Positions 11,653 through 22,725 of a stretch of DNA of 64,000 nt are shown here, one piece after another; position 1 is the stretch's first letter; the number at the start of each line of letters is the position of its first letter. The position numbers and the translations under genes are program-made. The stretch comes from Akebia trifoliata (lineage: Eukaryota; Streptophyta; Magnoliopsida; Ranunculales; Lardizabalaceae), in assembly GCA_017979445.1 (NCBI GenBank), contig CM030706.1, positions 15,672,967 through 15,736,966 of the forward strand, in the 5' to 3' direction. The notes below the pieces were generated by a model. It saw nothing but the letters and a program-made list of their open reading frames with translations. It was not told the origin of the DNA and made no database searches.

Positions 11653-11657
11653 CTACC
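11653..11657. repeat. Target site duplication of S1, left (CTACC)
   Basis: Matches CTACC at 13394-13398 on the other side of the solo LTR. Confidence 0.95.
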
Positions 11658-12260
11658 TGAAAGTGCCCTCGATCCGCGGGGTGCGCGGATCCGCTTTTGA
11701 CCCTTGAGGTTTGGGAGTCGCCACCTAGTTATTACGGTCTAGGAACCAAATTGACCCTACAATGGATAAAAAGAACTAATCTACTATAGAAATCTGAATC
11801 CGGGGATCATGTTACGGGGTTGGAAGGTGTTAGGCACCAACCCCGCCCGGCCAATGCCGGTCTCTACTTATCCCAAATAGATCTACATTGCTAATGATAA
11901 ACCTAGATTAAAAAAAATAAAAATAAAAAATTTACCTTTGATCTGCAAAAGTGTTATTCCCTCAGATCTGGTTAGAATGGCTCCTTGTACCGTATTCCTT
12001 ACTTCGTTCTATCTCCGGATCTAATTCCTAATCTCCGAGGTAAGGTATCTCCTTCTTGGATCTGAGTGCTTCAAATTTGTTGTGGATTTCTGGGATGTTT
12101 TTGAGAGGTTTTTGGGTGTTTTTTAGGCTAAAATCGGAGTAGGGGTGTTAGGGAAGGAGTTGGGACTCCAAAATTAGGGTTTTGGGGAGGCTATGGAGGC
12201 TTCTTTACCTACTTTTCCTAGGGTTTTTCCTTTGATACGAAAATAGGGTGTGGAGGCTCC

Positions 12261-12268
12261 TATTTATA
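12261..12268 (-). promoter_or_regulatory. TATA box of S1
   Basis: TATTTATA on the plus strand (TATAAATA in LTR sense), downstream of the TTGACY-rich block in LTR sense. Confidence 0.65.
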
Positions 12269-12309
12269 AAGTTTTTAGAAGCATTTAGGATTTGATTAGG
12301 GTTTCTTTT

Positions 12310-12605
12310 AGGGTTTTGACTTAGTCTTTAGGGTTTTAGGGTTTTAGGGTTTTAGGGTTTTGACTTTAGTCTTATGAGATTGACTTGATTAGTTTTAGAT
12401 TAGGGTTTGGATTTAGGGTTTTGACCTTAGTCTTATGAGATTGACTTCATTAGTTTAGATTAGGGTTTTGATTTAGGGTTTTGACCTTAGTCTTATGAGA
12501 TTGACTCGATTAGTACCTTGACTTCAGTCTTGCTTGATTGACTTTAATTTTGACTTCAGTTTCACTTGATTGACTTTAATACCTTGACTTCAGTCTTGCT
12601 TGATT
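12310..12605 (-). repeat. TTGACY-rich tandem block of S1, with a TTTTAGGG run
   Basis: At least ten TTGACT/TTGACC cores occur in about 300 bp, alternating TTTTGACTT and GATTGACT contexts. At 12327-12360 lies a run of about four TTTTAGGG units, local slippage in the same repeat. Confidence 0.7.
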
Positions 12606-13393
12606 TACTTTTAATTTTTGGAGAACCCCCTTCTATTATATCTTTAATTCTTTGGACCCCCAAATGGAGTGGTCCTTAAAGAAATATCCCACGAACCCTC
12701 AACAATTTTGCCTGAGAGTCCAATTAATCGATTTTTTAGGTTCAACTTTTTAAATTAATTTCATTGATGTTTCACTTTAATTATTTAATATTTTATTTAT
12801 TAATTTCGAATTTTTTAATTATGGAAATTGTGAAATTACCGTTTTGCCCTCGGAGAGGATTTTTTACGTTTTAAGTCGTTTTTCAATGTTCCAGGATGTT
12901 TTGGAATCAATTTTTCGTAAGGAATTCAATGAAAATGTTGGTTTTTGTCATTTATGAAGTTTTTTGTATGAAATGATCGTGAACTTTATGAGGGGTATTT
13001 TCGTAATTTTGTCAAAATTTGTGAAAATTGGCGAAGTGGTTTACTTGGTTTCGATTTGTTGTTTTATGTGTTTGAACGGATTTTCCTAAGCGTAATGTAG
13101 GCTCTAAGGTTGTTTTGAGGTTAGGGGTATTTTGGTAATTTAATCATCTTTAGTGATTTTTATCGTGAAGCTTCTTTTTGGTTTGCAAGATGATGATTTC
13201 TATGTTTCTGGGGTCGTATTTTCCTAGCGTAGCGTGGTTTCTAAGTTTTGTCAGTTCGAGATACCTCATCCGGATTTCTGAAACATATCTGGTAACAAAA
13301 TAAAGCATTGGAACAGACATCCATCATTGGGAACCTTTGCGATCAGGTTGACGACTTGATTAATCAGGCGGATGCAAAAATGAGGTGTCTACA

Positions 13394-13398
13394 CTACC
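13394..13398. repeat. Target site duplication of S1, right (CTACC)
   Basis: Second copy of the S1 target duplication. Confidence 0.95.
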
Positions 13399-14169
13399 CC
13401 AAGGTAGTACTAGAACTAAAGAACAAAGAGATTATTAAAGCAATGGGTTGTCCAGCATATGACAGGCTTGAATTCGAATATGAAGAGATAGTAAAAGCAA
13501 GCAAGTTCAAGTCATCCATCGAAGATAACCGAAGTAGCATAAACCCTAAAATTGTGTCCCTCCATTCAGAATGATGTCATCTTTTTAAGTCCTCTTAGTT
13601 TTTTTTTAGCTTCAATTGTGTCAGTCTTTGAGTTCAGTTAGTCATCTTTAATTTTGGGCTTTAGTCAGGTTTGTTAGTCTATGTTCTTTTTTATTCTAAT
13701 AAATAAAGAAACTTTTGATTATCATGTGTGCAATAATGATGTGAACATAAAATCTAACATGAGAAATGACTTAAAGCTCACTAATCAAATTTGATAAATA
13801 TTGAAATTAAAGAGTATACTCAAGAAGTGCAAATTGGCACAACATTATTTTCAAGAGAATATGAGTGAATAACAAACTTACTTGAGAAATTTAACAATAT
13901 TCCTTCATGGTCTCATGAGGATATATTAATAGATTGCACCCAAATAGATCAAGGCATAAAGTCGAGGGTGAACTTCAAGATCAAAGATTATCGATCAAGA
14001 ATGATGTAGTTGAAATCATCACAAATGTACCAAGACGTATAAGAAGGGATCCATCATGTTTTTCACTCAGGGAAAAGAGTTATCATTTACAAAAAAACAT
14101 GAGATTTTCTTCGTAGTTTGGAAATGGTTGAACGAGTCAATGTTAAATACAAAGAACTCAATCACACTC

Positions 14170-14305
14170 AACTTCGTAAAAGAAGACTAAAGATTTCTCC
14201 TTCTCAAAAGAAGACTGAAGATTGTTCCTTCTCAAAAAAAGACTGAAGATTACCCCTTATCAGAAGAAGACTGAAGATTACTTTTTCTGAAAAGAAGACC
14301 TTCCT
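14170..14305 (+). repeat. ~33-bp tandem repeat (AGAAGACTGAAGATT units)
   Basis: Four to five imperfect units of AAGAAGACTGAAGATT followed by a C/T-rich spacer and TCTCA or similar. Confidence 0.75.
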
Positions 14306-14659
14306 CAGCAGAGCAATTACGACATCAAGTTCCTAAAAATTTAACCAAATCAATTAGCACTTCACCAAAGGAGGCCTTCTTTGACCGAACTATTTTCCTA
14401 TCTTACCAAGAAAAAGATAACCTCCTTTAGCCCCTCGTAGTTTTTAAAAAATCAATAGCCTCTTTTTTCTAAACCACACCAACCAACCTCGGGAGGGATA
14501 TCTAATATGACCTACATTTTGACCTGATCCCAAAAGAAAAAGAAATATTCGGGGTACGTAGGCAACCTGAGAAGTTACATTAAGCCCGGTCATGCAAAAA
14601 AATTATTCTCTTAAAAAAAGTGTCATTTAAAAGGAAAATCCCCTACTGAAAGGTTCAAA

Positions 14660-14805
14660 AGAAAAGAATGTCAAACTAAGGGCATTAGAAAAAAAAATCA
14701 AAAGAATTGATAAAAAGAAAAGAATGCCAAACTAGGGGCATTTAGAAAAAAAAATCAAAATAATTGACAGAGAATAGAGAATATCAAACTAGGGGCATTT
14801 TGGGA
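14660..14805 (+). repeat. ~62-bp tandem repeat with ATGCC/GGCAT arms
   Basis: Three copies of AAGAATGCCAAACTAGGGGCAT followed by A-rich sequence. Arms ATGCC and GGCAT can pair. B (about 23010-23140) and C (about 58230-58290) have related AATGCCCC motifs in the matching place. Confidence 0.65.
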
Positions 14806-14939
14806 AGTTAAGCCTTATATCTTTTCTTTCTAAAATATATCCTAAGCCCACCTATTAAGTCCTCCTGAATGCTAATTGACTCGGTTAAGGTGCAGGAAAC
14901 CAAGAAGTTGTCGAGTTGGTTATTTAAGATCATCAAGAA

Positions 14940-15140
14940 GAAAGAAAGCCCGCTAAGTCAAAAATCCAAAAAGGCGACTTTGGCAAAAGTTAGGGTATAA
15001 CCATAAAATAAAAAAAAGGCCTGCTAGGTTGACAACCTGAAAAGGCGATCTAGGCAAAAATCAAGGCATCTTCAGAAAAAAAAAATCCACTAAGTTGAAA
15101 ATCTAGAAAGGCAACCTAAGTAAAAATTAGGACATCATCA
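14940..15140 (+). repeat. Three spaced hairpins of the CCTTTC-loop type (reverse sense)
   Basis: Three units of ~80 bp, each with a CTAAG/CTAGG arm, a loop like AAAATCCAAAAAGG and an opposing arm. The first pairs AAGTC with GACTT; the others pair only partly. They match the hairpins of B at 23461-23680 and of C at 58620-58835 seen from the other strand. Confidence 0.65.
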
Positions 15141-15780
15141 AATGGGAGGAAAGGTCCTATTAAAAAGAAAAATTCAGAAGGAAGCTTGTACAGAAACTAG
15201 GAAATGTAAAACCATTCAAGCCACAACATTATTTTTCAGTCAAGAGCTCACATCCGATAAAGACAATGTTGAAGTCGAAAAAATCAGAAGTCATCTTGAA
15301 CGTTGTAAGATCTTAAAGGGTATATTTACTTGCTCAAGTGTTCGCTAATGGAAGATGTAGAATCATCAACTACTTTGAAGAGAAAGATTTTCTATTCTAA
15401 TATTTATCAGGATTTTTTAAGTCCAGCTCAAGTATTTTTCAAAAGAAATTCGAAAGAAAATGATCAATCCCTTATTGCACATATGATAATCTTAAGAGTT
15501 TTAAATTTAAGGGAATGTCAATTCTTGTATCTGTCATACATCAGAGTCCATATTTTTCAAGCATAATCCATTCCATCAGTTTCATAGTCAAGTTCCAATT
15601 AAAGCCAACCTTGAAATTAGGGTCATTTTTTAAAGTCATTTAGTTCCAAAGTTTTGTTCTTAATCACATGATAAAAAGAAAATCTTACTTAAAAGTCCGA
15701 TGAAGTCCAATGATAATTATGAATTCAGATGCATGATAAACCAATAAAGGTCCGATCTTTCAAACTTTGAGCTCGATTTT

Positions 15781-16500
15781 GAATCATAAAATGAATTAAT
15801 AGGATTGTTTAAGTTCCTATAAATCTAAGCCCGAGAATTGTGCCTTAGTAAGTTCGAGTCCGAGAAACAAGACTGTAACTTTTTTTGAATCATAGAATGA
15901 ATTAATAGGATTGTGTAAGTTCCTATAAATCTGAACCCGAGAAACGTGGCTTAGTAAGTTCGAGTCCGAGAAACGAGACTCCAACTTATTTTGAATCATA
16001 GAATGAATAGGAGTTTTAAGTTCCTATAAATCTAAGCCTGTGAAACGTGGCTTAGTAAGTTTGAGTCCGAGAAACAAGACTCCAACTTTTTTTGAATCAT
16101 AGAATGAATTAATAGGATTATTTAAGTTCCTATAAATCTGAGCCCGAGAAACGTGGCTTAGTAAGTTTGAGTTCGAGAAATGAGGCTCCAACTTTGTTTG
16201 AATCATAGAATTAATAGGATTCTTTAAGTTCTTATAAATCTAAGCCCGAGAAACGTGGCTTAGTAAGTTCGAGTCCGAGAAACAAGACTCTAATTTTTTT
16301 TAATCATAGAATGAATTAATAGGATTGTTTAAGTTCCTGTAAATCTTAGCCCGAGAAGCGTGGTTCTAATAAGTTCGAGTCTGAGAAATGAGACTCCAAC
16401 TTTTTTGAATCATAGAATGAATTAACAAGATTGTTTAAGTTCCTTAGCCCGAGAAGCGTGGCTACAATAGGCTCGAGTCCAATAAACGAGACTCAAACTT
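15781..16500 (+). repeat. ~105-bp tandem array, seven units, two hairpins per unit
   Basis: Units begin near 15781, 15887, 15993, 16094, 16200, 16301 and 16407 with GAATCATAGAATGAATTAAT. Each holds TAAGCC…GGCTTA and GAGTC…GACTC arms, both around a CGAGAAACG-like loop. It sits shortly before the 3' LTR, the same position as the 33-bp arrays of B and C. Confidence 0.88.
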
Positions 16501-16940
16501 TTTCGAACTCTAAAAAAAAATTTCAAATAGGATTTAACAAAGTTCCTACAATATTATGACTCCAATTACCTCATTTTTCAACCTTGCCATGATTGCTTTC
16601 GTTGCATAAGCACATTTTAATTTTGAATCATTATTGTCAGTGAGAGAAGATCTCTTGGACCTGACACATTTTTACTCAGTAAGCATCACACCATTGCACA
16701 CACGTGCACTTTTGAATTAGTCAAGGAAAATTTTCTAAAATTCGAGGATTTGACATCATTAGTGAGAGTTCAAGCTCGAGGACCTGATAAACTTGTTCGG
16801 GGAGAGTTTTACCCTCAAGGATCCGAACGTCCTGACGAATTGTTAAATCAGGCTAAAAAATGAACTGTCACTAACTTTGACATTCAGATATCGCACTATC
16901 TACCAAAATAGATTTGTGATCAAGTTTGCTTCAACCCTCT

Positions 16941-16956
16941 ACCAAAGAGGGGCATC
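16941..16956 (+). promoter_or_regulatory. A polypurine tract
   Basis: ACCAAAGAGGGGCATC directly before the 3' LTR start; the AAAGAGGGG core would prime plus-strand DNA synthesis. Confidence 0.8.
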
Positions 16957-18478
16957 TGTAGACACCCCATTTTTGCATTCACCTGATTAATCAACTTGTC
17001 AATCCGATTGCGACGGTTCCCAATGATGGATGGTTATTCCAATGCTCTGTTTGTTACCAGATATGTTTCAAAAATTCGGATGAGGTATCTCAAACAAACC
17101 AAACTGTAGAAATCACACTACGCTAGGAAAATATAACTCCAAAAACATAGAAATCATCATCTTGTAGACAAAAATAAGCTTTATGATAAAAATCATTGAC
17201 GAAATTACCAAAATACCCCTAACCTCAAAATATCCCTAAAGCCTACATTACGCTTAGGAAAATCCTTTCAAACACATAAAACAACAAATAAAAATCAAAT
17301 AAATCATTTCGTCAATTTTTACAAAATTACGAAAATGTCCCTCATAAAGTTCATGATCATTTCGTACAAAAATTTTTATAAATGACACAAGCTAATATTC
17401 CCATTGAATTTCTCACGAAAAATCAATTCCAAAATATCTTGGAACATTGAAAAATGACTTAAAACACAAAAAGTCCTCTCCGAGGGCAAAACGCTAATTT
17501 TACAATTTTAATAATTAAAAATTTTAAAATTAATAATTAAAACATTAATTAATGTAAAGTGAAATTCTAATTAAAATTAAAATCAATCAAGTAAGACTTA
17601 AGTCAAAACCCTAAATTCTACTCAATCAAGTAAGACTTAAGTCAAAATCCTAAATTCTAGTCAATCAAGTGAGACTTAAGTCAAAATCCTAATCAATCTA
17701 ATAAGACCAAAGTCAAATCCTAAGCCTAATAGAATTCTAATTAAACTTTAAAACTATCTAAAAGAATTCTAATTAAACTCTAAAGCTATCTAAAAGAAAC
17801 ATAATTAAACTCTAAAACTATCTAAAAGAAACATAATCTAACTCTAACTCTATCTAAAAAGCTTTTAAAAAAATCTATAAATAGGAGTTTCTACAACCTA
17901 TTTTCGTATCCAAGAGAAAACCCTAGAAAAAGTAGGTTAAAAAGTCTCTTTAGCCTTGCTCAAACCCTAATTTTGAAGTCCTACCTCTTTACCTAACATC
18001 AAACCCCAACTTTTGCTCAAAAAACACCCAGACACCTTTCAAAAATACCTAGAAATTCATAAGAAATTAAGAATTACTTAGATTTAAGGAGAAGATACTT
18101 CATTTTGAAGATTTGAAGTGGATCCTGTAATGGAAACAAAGCAAGGAATCACAAGTAAGGAATCTCTCTGCCAACTCTGAGGGAACTATCGTTGTGATCA
18201 TTTAGGTATTTTTCATTCTTATTTTTTTTATTTAGGTCTTTTAGCAATGTAGTTTTATTTGGAAAAAGTAGAGACCGACGTTTGTCAGGCGGGGTTGGTG
18301 CCTAACACCTTCTAACCCCGTAATGTGATCCCCGGACCCGTATTTTCTTTCGTAGATTAGTGTTATTTGCTTTTTAATGTTATTATCCGATTTCTAAATT
18401 GTAATAACTAGGTGCCGACTCCCAAACCTCAAAAATCATAAGTGGATCCGAGCACTCTACTGATTGAGGGTACTTTCA
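16957..18478 (+). repeat. A 3' LTR
   Basis: TGTAGACACC to CTTTCA, 1,522 bp, followed by the CTACT duplication. TATA box TATAAATA at 17876-17883; tandem TTGACY block (reverse sense) at about 17580-17712; the GTGCCTAACACCTTC motif near 18297. Confidence 0.93.
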
Positions 18479-18483
18479 CTACT
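18479..18483. repeat. Target site duplication of A, right (CTACT)
   Basis: Second copy of CTACT; O coding sequence resumes immediately. Confidence 0.95.
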
Positions 18484-20413
18484 ATTAAACTTAGAGCACC
18501 ATCGGGAAGCATTACTTAAAGTCCTTAGTAGTGCACACGTACCCGAGACCACATCACCAAAAGAGTTGAAAAAGACAGTGGGATAGATCATGACCCCCAA
18601 TCTAATCATCTTCACAAAAGATAAATTTATAAGTGGAGAACGCGATAAGATTGAGCCACTGCACGTCATAATAATGTGCAAAGGCATGATGGTAGCAAGG
18701 GTACTGATCGACAACAGTTCGGCTCTTAATGTTTGTCCCCTACAAACCTTACATAAGCTGAATGTAGATCTGTCTCATCTCAGGACAATTAGAAGGACCA
18801 TTAGGGCCTTTGATAGTAGAAAAATTGAGTCGCTAGGGGAACTGGATCTCCCAATTACCATTGGATCATGTACATTTGAAGTTACATTTGAGATCTTGGA
18901 CATACCATCGACATTCAATCTCCTCCTAGGAAGACCTTGGATTCATTGCCGAGGCAATTCCTTCTTTCCTACATCAGCGGGACAAATTCATTATGGCACA
19001 TAGGGTGATCTCCATCCTCGCAGAAAATCTCATACTTGTTGATCGATCGCTAGATGTACCTTATATTGATGTGGAAATGATCGGGAAAAATGAGGGGTAT
19101 CATTCATTTCAATTCACATCTATCAATTATATCCCGAGATAAAAAGAGAAGACAATGACAGAATTGTCGGAAGCCAATTAGATGATTGGGCGAGTAATGA
19201 AGAAGGCAGGGTATCATCCGAAACAAGGGCTAAGCCCTAAAAGAAAAGGCAAGGCCATTCTAATCAATGCCCAAAAGCACACTCTCTACTTTGGATTCGG
19301 GTTTAAACCTACGAAAAAGGACATCTCGGACATGAATGATAAGAAAAGGGAGCTTCGACTCGCTTGAAGACAAAATTGAGAGTCTAATGTATGAAACTTG
19401 GACAAAGTACCACATATCAGCATCAATTTCCCACAATCACAAAAAAGACCAGAGGAGTTACTAGAATCGCCATCAACAAACTGCATGAGAGAACCAAGAG
19501 TTGTAAGTATTGAACCCATTCAAGTATAAAAAGACTCATTTGTCGAGTTCCCACAGTCCTTCATAGGTGGTATGGACATCCTGTTCAAAGGGGATTCGAA
19601 TAGAGTCAAGAGGAAGAAGAAAGAAAGCCTGCCAAGGCGGAAGTCGTAATATGTGAAAAAGAAAATCACTATTCCCCTTTTAAATCGATTGGGGATCTAT
19701 CGTAATTCCACCCATCCTACAAGTGCCTATACCCGGACTTGATGATAATCACCCATAAGTCATGGTCATATTTGAACCATCAAATGAGCCACTTTCCCGA
19801 CCTATCTACCCTACAGAGGAGGGGAAAGTCCTCAAAAATTGAGAGTGAGTACCCAATTACTTACGAAGCTACTATGGGGTACAGAATCCCTACGACCTCT
19901 AAAAAAATTCCACTAGTAAAATCTCGTCTGCCCGAGGACCATAATGAGTCCTCGTCCTCGGAGCAAGATTGTCTTGGGGACTCACCTTCGTTGCTAATGA
20001 ATTTGCATGATTTTTCTTTATCTTGTTTCAAGCATATAGATAGTCCACAAAATCAAAAAAATCAAAAATCTTTCAAAATTCAAATAAATAAAAAATCTTT
20101 CAAAATTCAAAAAAATCAAAAAATCTACAAAATTCAAAAAAATCAAATATTTTCAAAAATTCAAAAAATAAAAAATCTTCAAAATACCAAAGGTTTTCAA
20201 AGAATTTTCTCAATTGAATGAGCCTTGTGATAGAACAAAGTATGAAAAGGATGAATATTACTTTGACCTCGAGCTCGACATTGATCTCATGAGGATCGAA
20301 GAAGAGTCAGAGGAAATGGTTGAGTATCCTCCAAAAGAAATCAAAGAACTCATAGAACACCACGAGAAGGGTGTTCAGCCAAATATAGAAGATACAAATT
20401 CAGTGAACTTAGG
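18484..20413 (+). pseudogene. pro: O protease and protease-RT linker
   Basis: Continues the O polyprotein to the right of A. The aspartic protease domain (about 18590-18960) has VLIDNSSALNVCPL where the active site lies; relatives here have D-N-G-S, so the glycine is lost. Further motifs are LRTIRRTIRAFDS and the C-terminal FNLLLGRPWIH. A stop is seen at 19002. A linker with VMKKAGYHPKQGLS (about 19190) and LYFGFGFKPTKKDI matches D. From about 20050 to 20210 there is an A-rich segment reading as KIQKNQ repeats, after which the frame changes. Then YEKDEYYFDLELDIDL and EYPPKEIKELIEHHEKG lead to NLG, where B is inserted (20414). The protein resumes at 37236. Confidence 0.85.
20409..20413. repeat. 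Target site duplication of B, left (TTAGG)
   Basis: TTAGG before the B 3' LTR; on the other side TAGG remains at 37236-37239. Confidence 0.8.
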
Positions 20414-22151
20414 TGAAAGCGTCCTCGATTCGCGGGGTGCTCAAATCCACTTTTGATTTTGAGGTTTGTGAGTCGCCACCTAGTTATTGCAGTCTAGGAA
20501 CCGAACATCGACTCGAAACGGAAAAAAATAACCAATCTACTTAAAAAAAATATTGAGTTCGAAAATCACATTACGGGATTGCAAGGTGTTAGGCACCAAC
20601 CCCGCCCGACAAACATCGATCTCTACTAATTCCCACAAACGATTACATTGCACAATAAATCAAAAATAACAAATAAGAAAATAAAAAAAAAATTACCTTG
20701 CGGATTACAACAATTTCCTCAGCACTGACGAAGAGTATCCTCTATGTACTTCTTTGCTATTCGATTGTCACCAGATCTGATTTCTGATCTCCAAGTTGAG
20801 GTATCTTCTTCTTAGATCTGTGAGTTTTCTGATCTTTTATGGATTTCAAGGTGTTTTCTGAACTAAAGTTGGGGTATGGATGTTACATAAGGAGTTAGGA
20901 CTTCAAAATTAGGATTTTGGGAAGGTTGGGGAAGCTTCTTGACCTACTCTTTCTAGGATTTTTTAGATAGAGTTAGTGTTTAATTAGAATTATTTTAGAA
21001 AGAGTTAGTGTTTAATTATAATTATTTTAGATAGAGTTAGTGTTTAATTAGAATTACATTAAATAGTTTTATAGTTTAATTAGAATTATTTCAGATAGAT
21101 TTAGTGTTTAATTAGAATTACATTAAATAGTTTTATAGTTTAATTAGAATTCTATTAGATAGTTTTAGAGTTTAATTAGAACTCTTTTAGATAGTTTTAG
21201 AGTTTAAGTACGTTTCTTTTAGATAGTTTCAGAGTTTGATTATGTTTCTTTTAGATAGTTTCAGAGTTTGATTAGAATTCTATTAAGGTTAGGGTTTGAC
21301 TTTGGTCTTATTAGATTGATTAGGGTTTTGACTTAACTCTCACTTGATTTACTATAATTTAGAGTTTTGATTAAAGTCTTACTTGATTGACTTGATTTTA
21401 GGATTTTGACTTAAGTCTTACTTAATTGACTAGATTTTAGGATTTTGCCCTAAGTCTTACTTGATTGACTAGAATTTAGGATTTTGACTTAAGTCTTACT
21501 TGACTGACTTTAATTTTAATTAGGATTTCACTTTACATTAATTAATATTTTAATTATTAATTTTAGAATTTTTAATTATTAAAATTATAAAATTACCGTT
21601 TTGCCATCGAAGAGGACTTTTTGCGTATTAATCATTTTTCAATGTTCCTGGATGTTTTGGAATCGATTTTTCGTAAAAAATTCAATGGGAATATTGGTTA
21701 GTGTCATTTATGAAATTATTTTGTGCAAAATGATCAGGAACTTTATGAGGGGCATTTTCGTAATTTTGTCAAATTTTGTGAAAATTGACGAAATGGTTTA
21801 TTTGGTTTCGATTTATTATTTTATGTGTTTGAAAGGATTTTTTTAAGTTTAATGTAGGCTCTAAGGATGTTTTGAGATTAGGGGTATTTTGGTAATTTGG
21901 TCACTTTTTAGTGATTTTTATCGTAAAACTTCTTTTTATCTGCAAGATGATGATTTCTATATTTTTGGAGTTATATTTTCCTAGCGTAGTGTGATTTCTA
22001 CAGTTTTTTTTAGTTTGAGATACTTTATCCGAATTTCTGAAACATATTTGGTAACGAACAGAATATTGGAATAACCATCCATCATTGGGAACCGTCGCAA
22101 TCGGGTTGACGAGTAGATTAATCAGGCGAGTGCGAAAATGGGGTGTCTACA
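20414..22151 (-). repeat. B 3' LTR
   Basis: 1,738 bp; LTR start TGTAGACACC (reverse) ends at 22151, LTR end CTTTCA (reverse) at 20414. The TATA segment present in other family-1 LTRs is missing near 20960, where a short deletion joins the flanks. The TTGACY-rich block is at about 21290-21515; the GGTGTTAGGCACCAAC motif is near 20586. Confidence 0.9.
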
Positions 22152-22175
22152 ATGCCCTTATTTGACAGAGGGTTG
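22152..22175 (-). promoter_or_regulatory. B polypurine tract region
   Basis: In element sense this reads CCCTCTGTCAAATAAGGGCAT directly before the 3' LTR; it corresponds to the clearer purine tract of A (16941-16956) but has decayed. Confidence 0.6.
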
Positions 22176-22439
22176 AAGCAAACCAAATAGCAAATCTATT
22201 TTGGTAGATAATGCGATATTTGAATGCCAAAGCTAATGACAATTCATTTTGCAACTTGATTTAGCAATTCGTCGGGGCGTTCGGATCCTTGAGCATAAAA
22301 CTCTTCTCGAACTAAAATTTGTTAGGTCCTTGAATTTTATAAAATTCTCCTTAACTAATGTGTAATGTGCACGTGTGTGCACTTAAAATCTGAGATAAAT
22401 CTCAAAGGGTCTAAGTGAAAACTGAGTAAAATCTGAGTA

Positions 22440-22725
22440 AAATCCGAGAAAACCGTCAGCGGCATCTGGCTGAGCATAATCCAAGCAAACCCTCAGTGGC
22501 AACTGACTGAGCATAATCCGAGCAAACCCTCGGCGACATCTGGCTGTGCATTATCCGAGTAAACCCTTGGTGGTAACTAACTAAGCATAATCTAAGCAAA
22601 CCCTCGGTGGCATCTGACTGAGCATAATCTGAGTAAACCCTCGGCTGCAACTGGCTGAGTATCCGAGAAAACCCTCGGCGGCAACTGGCTGAACATTAGA
22701 GAAAACCCTCGGTGGAAACATAATT
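22440..22725 (-). repeat. ~33-bp tandem array with covarying hairpins
   Basis: About eight units of AATCCGAGCAAACCCTCGGTG type. Within units TCAGC/GCTGA, CTCAGT/ACTGAG and CTTGGT/ACTAAG arms pair around GGCAACTG-like loops, and CCGAG/CTCGG arms pair around AAAACC. This is the short counterpart of the 2.75-kb array of C. Confidence 0.85.

Larger units (their letters stand above)
11658..13393 (-). mobile_element. Solo LTR S1, family 1
   Basis: A complete 1,736-bp LTR on the minus strand: its start (TGTAGACACC, reverse) is at 13393 and its end (CTTTCA, reverse) at 11658. It is bounded by CTACC on both sides with no internal region, as expected after recombination between the two LTRs of a full element. 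It is most similar to the C LTRs. It carries the conserved GGAAGGTGTTAGGCACC block near 11820-11840. Confidence 0.95.
10386..13574 (+). pseudogene. gag: A gag remnant interrupted by solo LTR S1
   Basis: The frame opens at ATG 10386 (MDEATLRQIFKYFQ). The capsid core includes VRLPEKFTMPDMEKFGGIGC, LFQRIFTGPALRWL and FIARWRAKIAQLWD, matching B gag (VRLPEKF-like IHLPEKFVMPEMDKFSGIGC). Several stops fall in frame, and the zinc-knuckle region reads FCERCITLHHVIQDLIE, so it is degraded. S1 interrupts it at 11658; the frame continues at 13399 with PKVVLELKNKEI and stops at 13574. No protease or RT follows, so the element ended its coding part here. Confidence 0.8.
13575..16940 (+). other. A non-coding region between gag and 3' LTR
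   Basis: About 3.4 kb without a supported gene. From about 14480 to the LTR it corresponds to the post-integrase region of B (22152-24010, reversed) and C (55140-59220, reversed); the clearest shared stretch is GTACGTAGGCAACCTGAGAA near 14554. It holds several small tandem repeats and hairpins listed separately. ORFs of 60-78 codons here (13934, 15142, 15330) have no recognisable domain. Confidence 0.7.
5890..18478 (+). mobile_element. Element A, family 1, gag-only Tat-type retrotransposon inserted in O
   Basis: It has two LTRs in the same orientation, a PBS, leader, gag remnant, non-coding 3' part and polypurine tract, and is flanked by CTACT on both sides. Length is 12,589 bp including solo LTR S1 (1,736 bp plus duplication). 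No protease, RT, RNase H or integrase can be read, so it depended on proteins from another element, possibly B-like. By hand the first ~145 bases of its LTRs differ at about 14 positions, pointing to an old insertion. Confidence 0.93.

Noticed and set aside
12327..12360. Telomere-like run of TTTTAGGG
   Set aside because: Only about four units, inside an LTR whose tandem block already contains TTTAGGGTTTTGAC; local slippage explains it.
15817..16206. Two similar 60-codon minus-strand ORFs in A
   Set aside because: They are successive units of the 105-bp tandem array.
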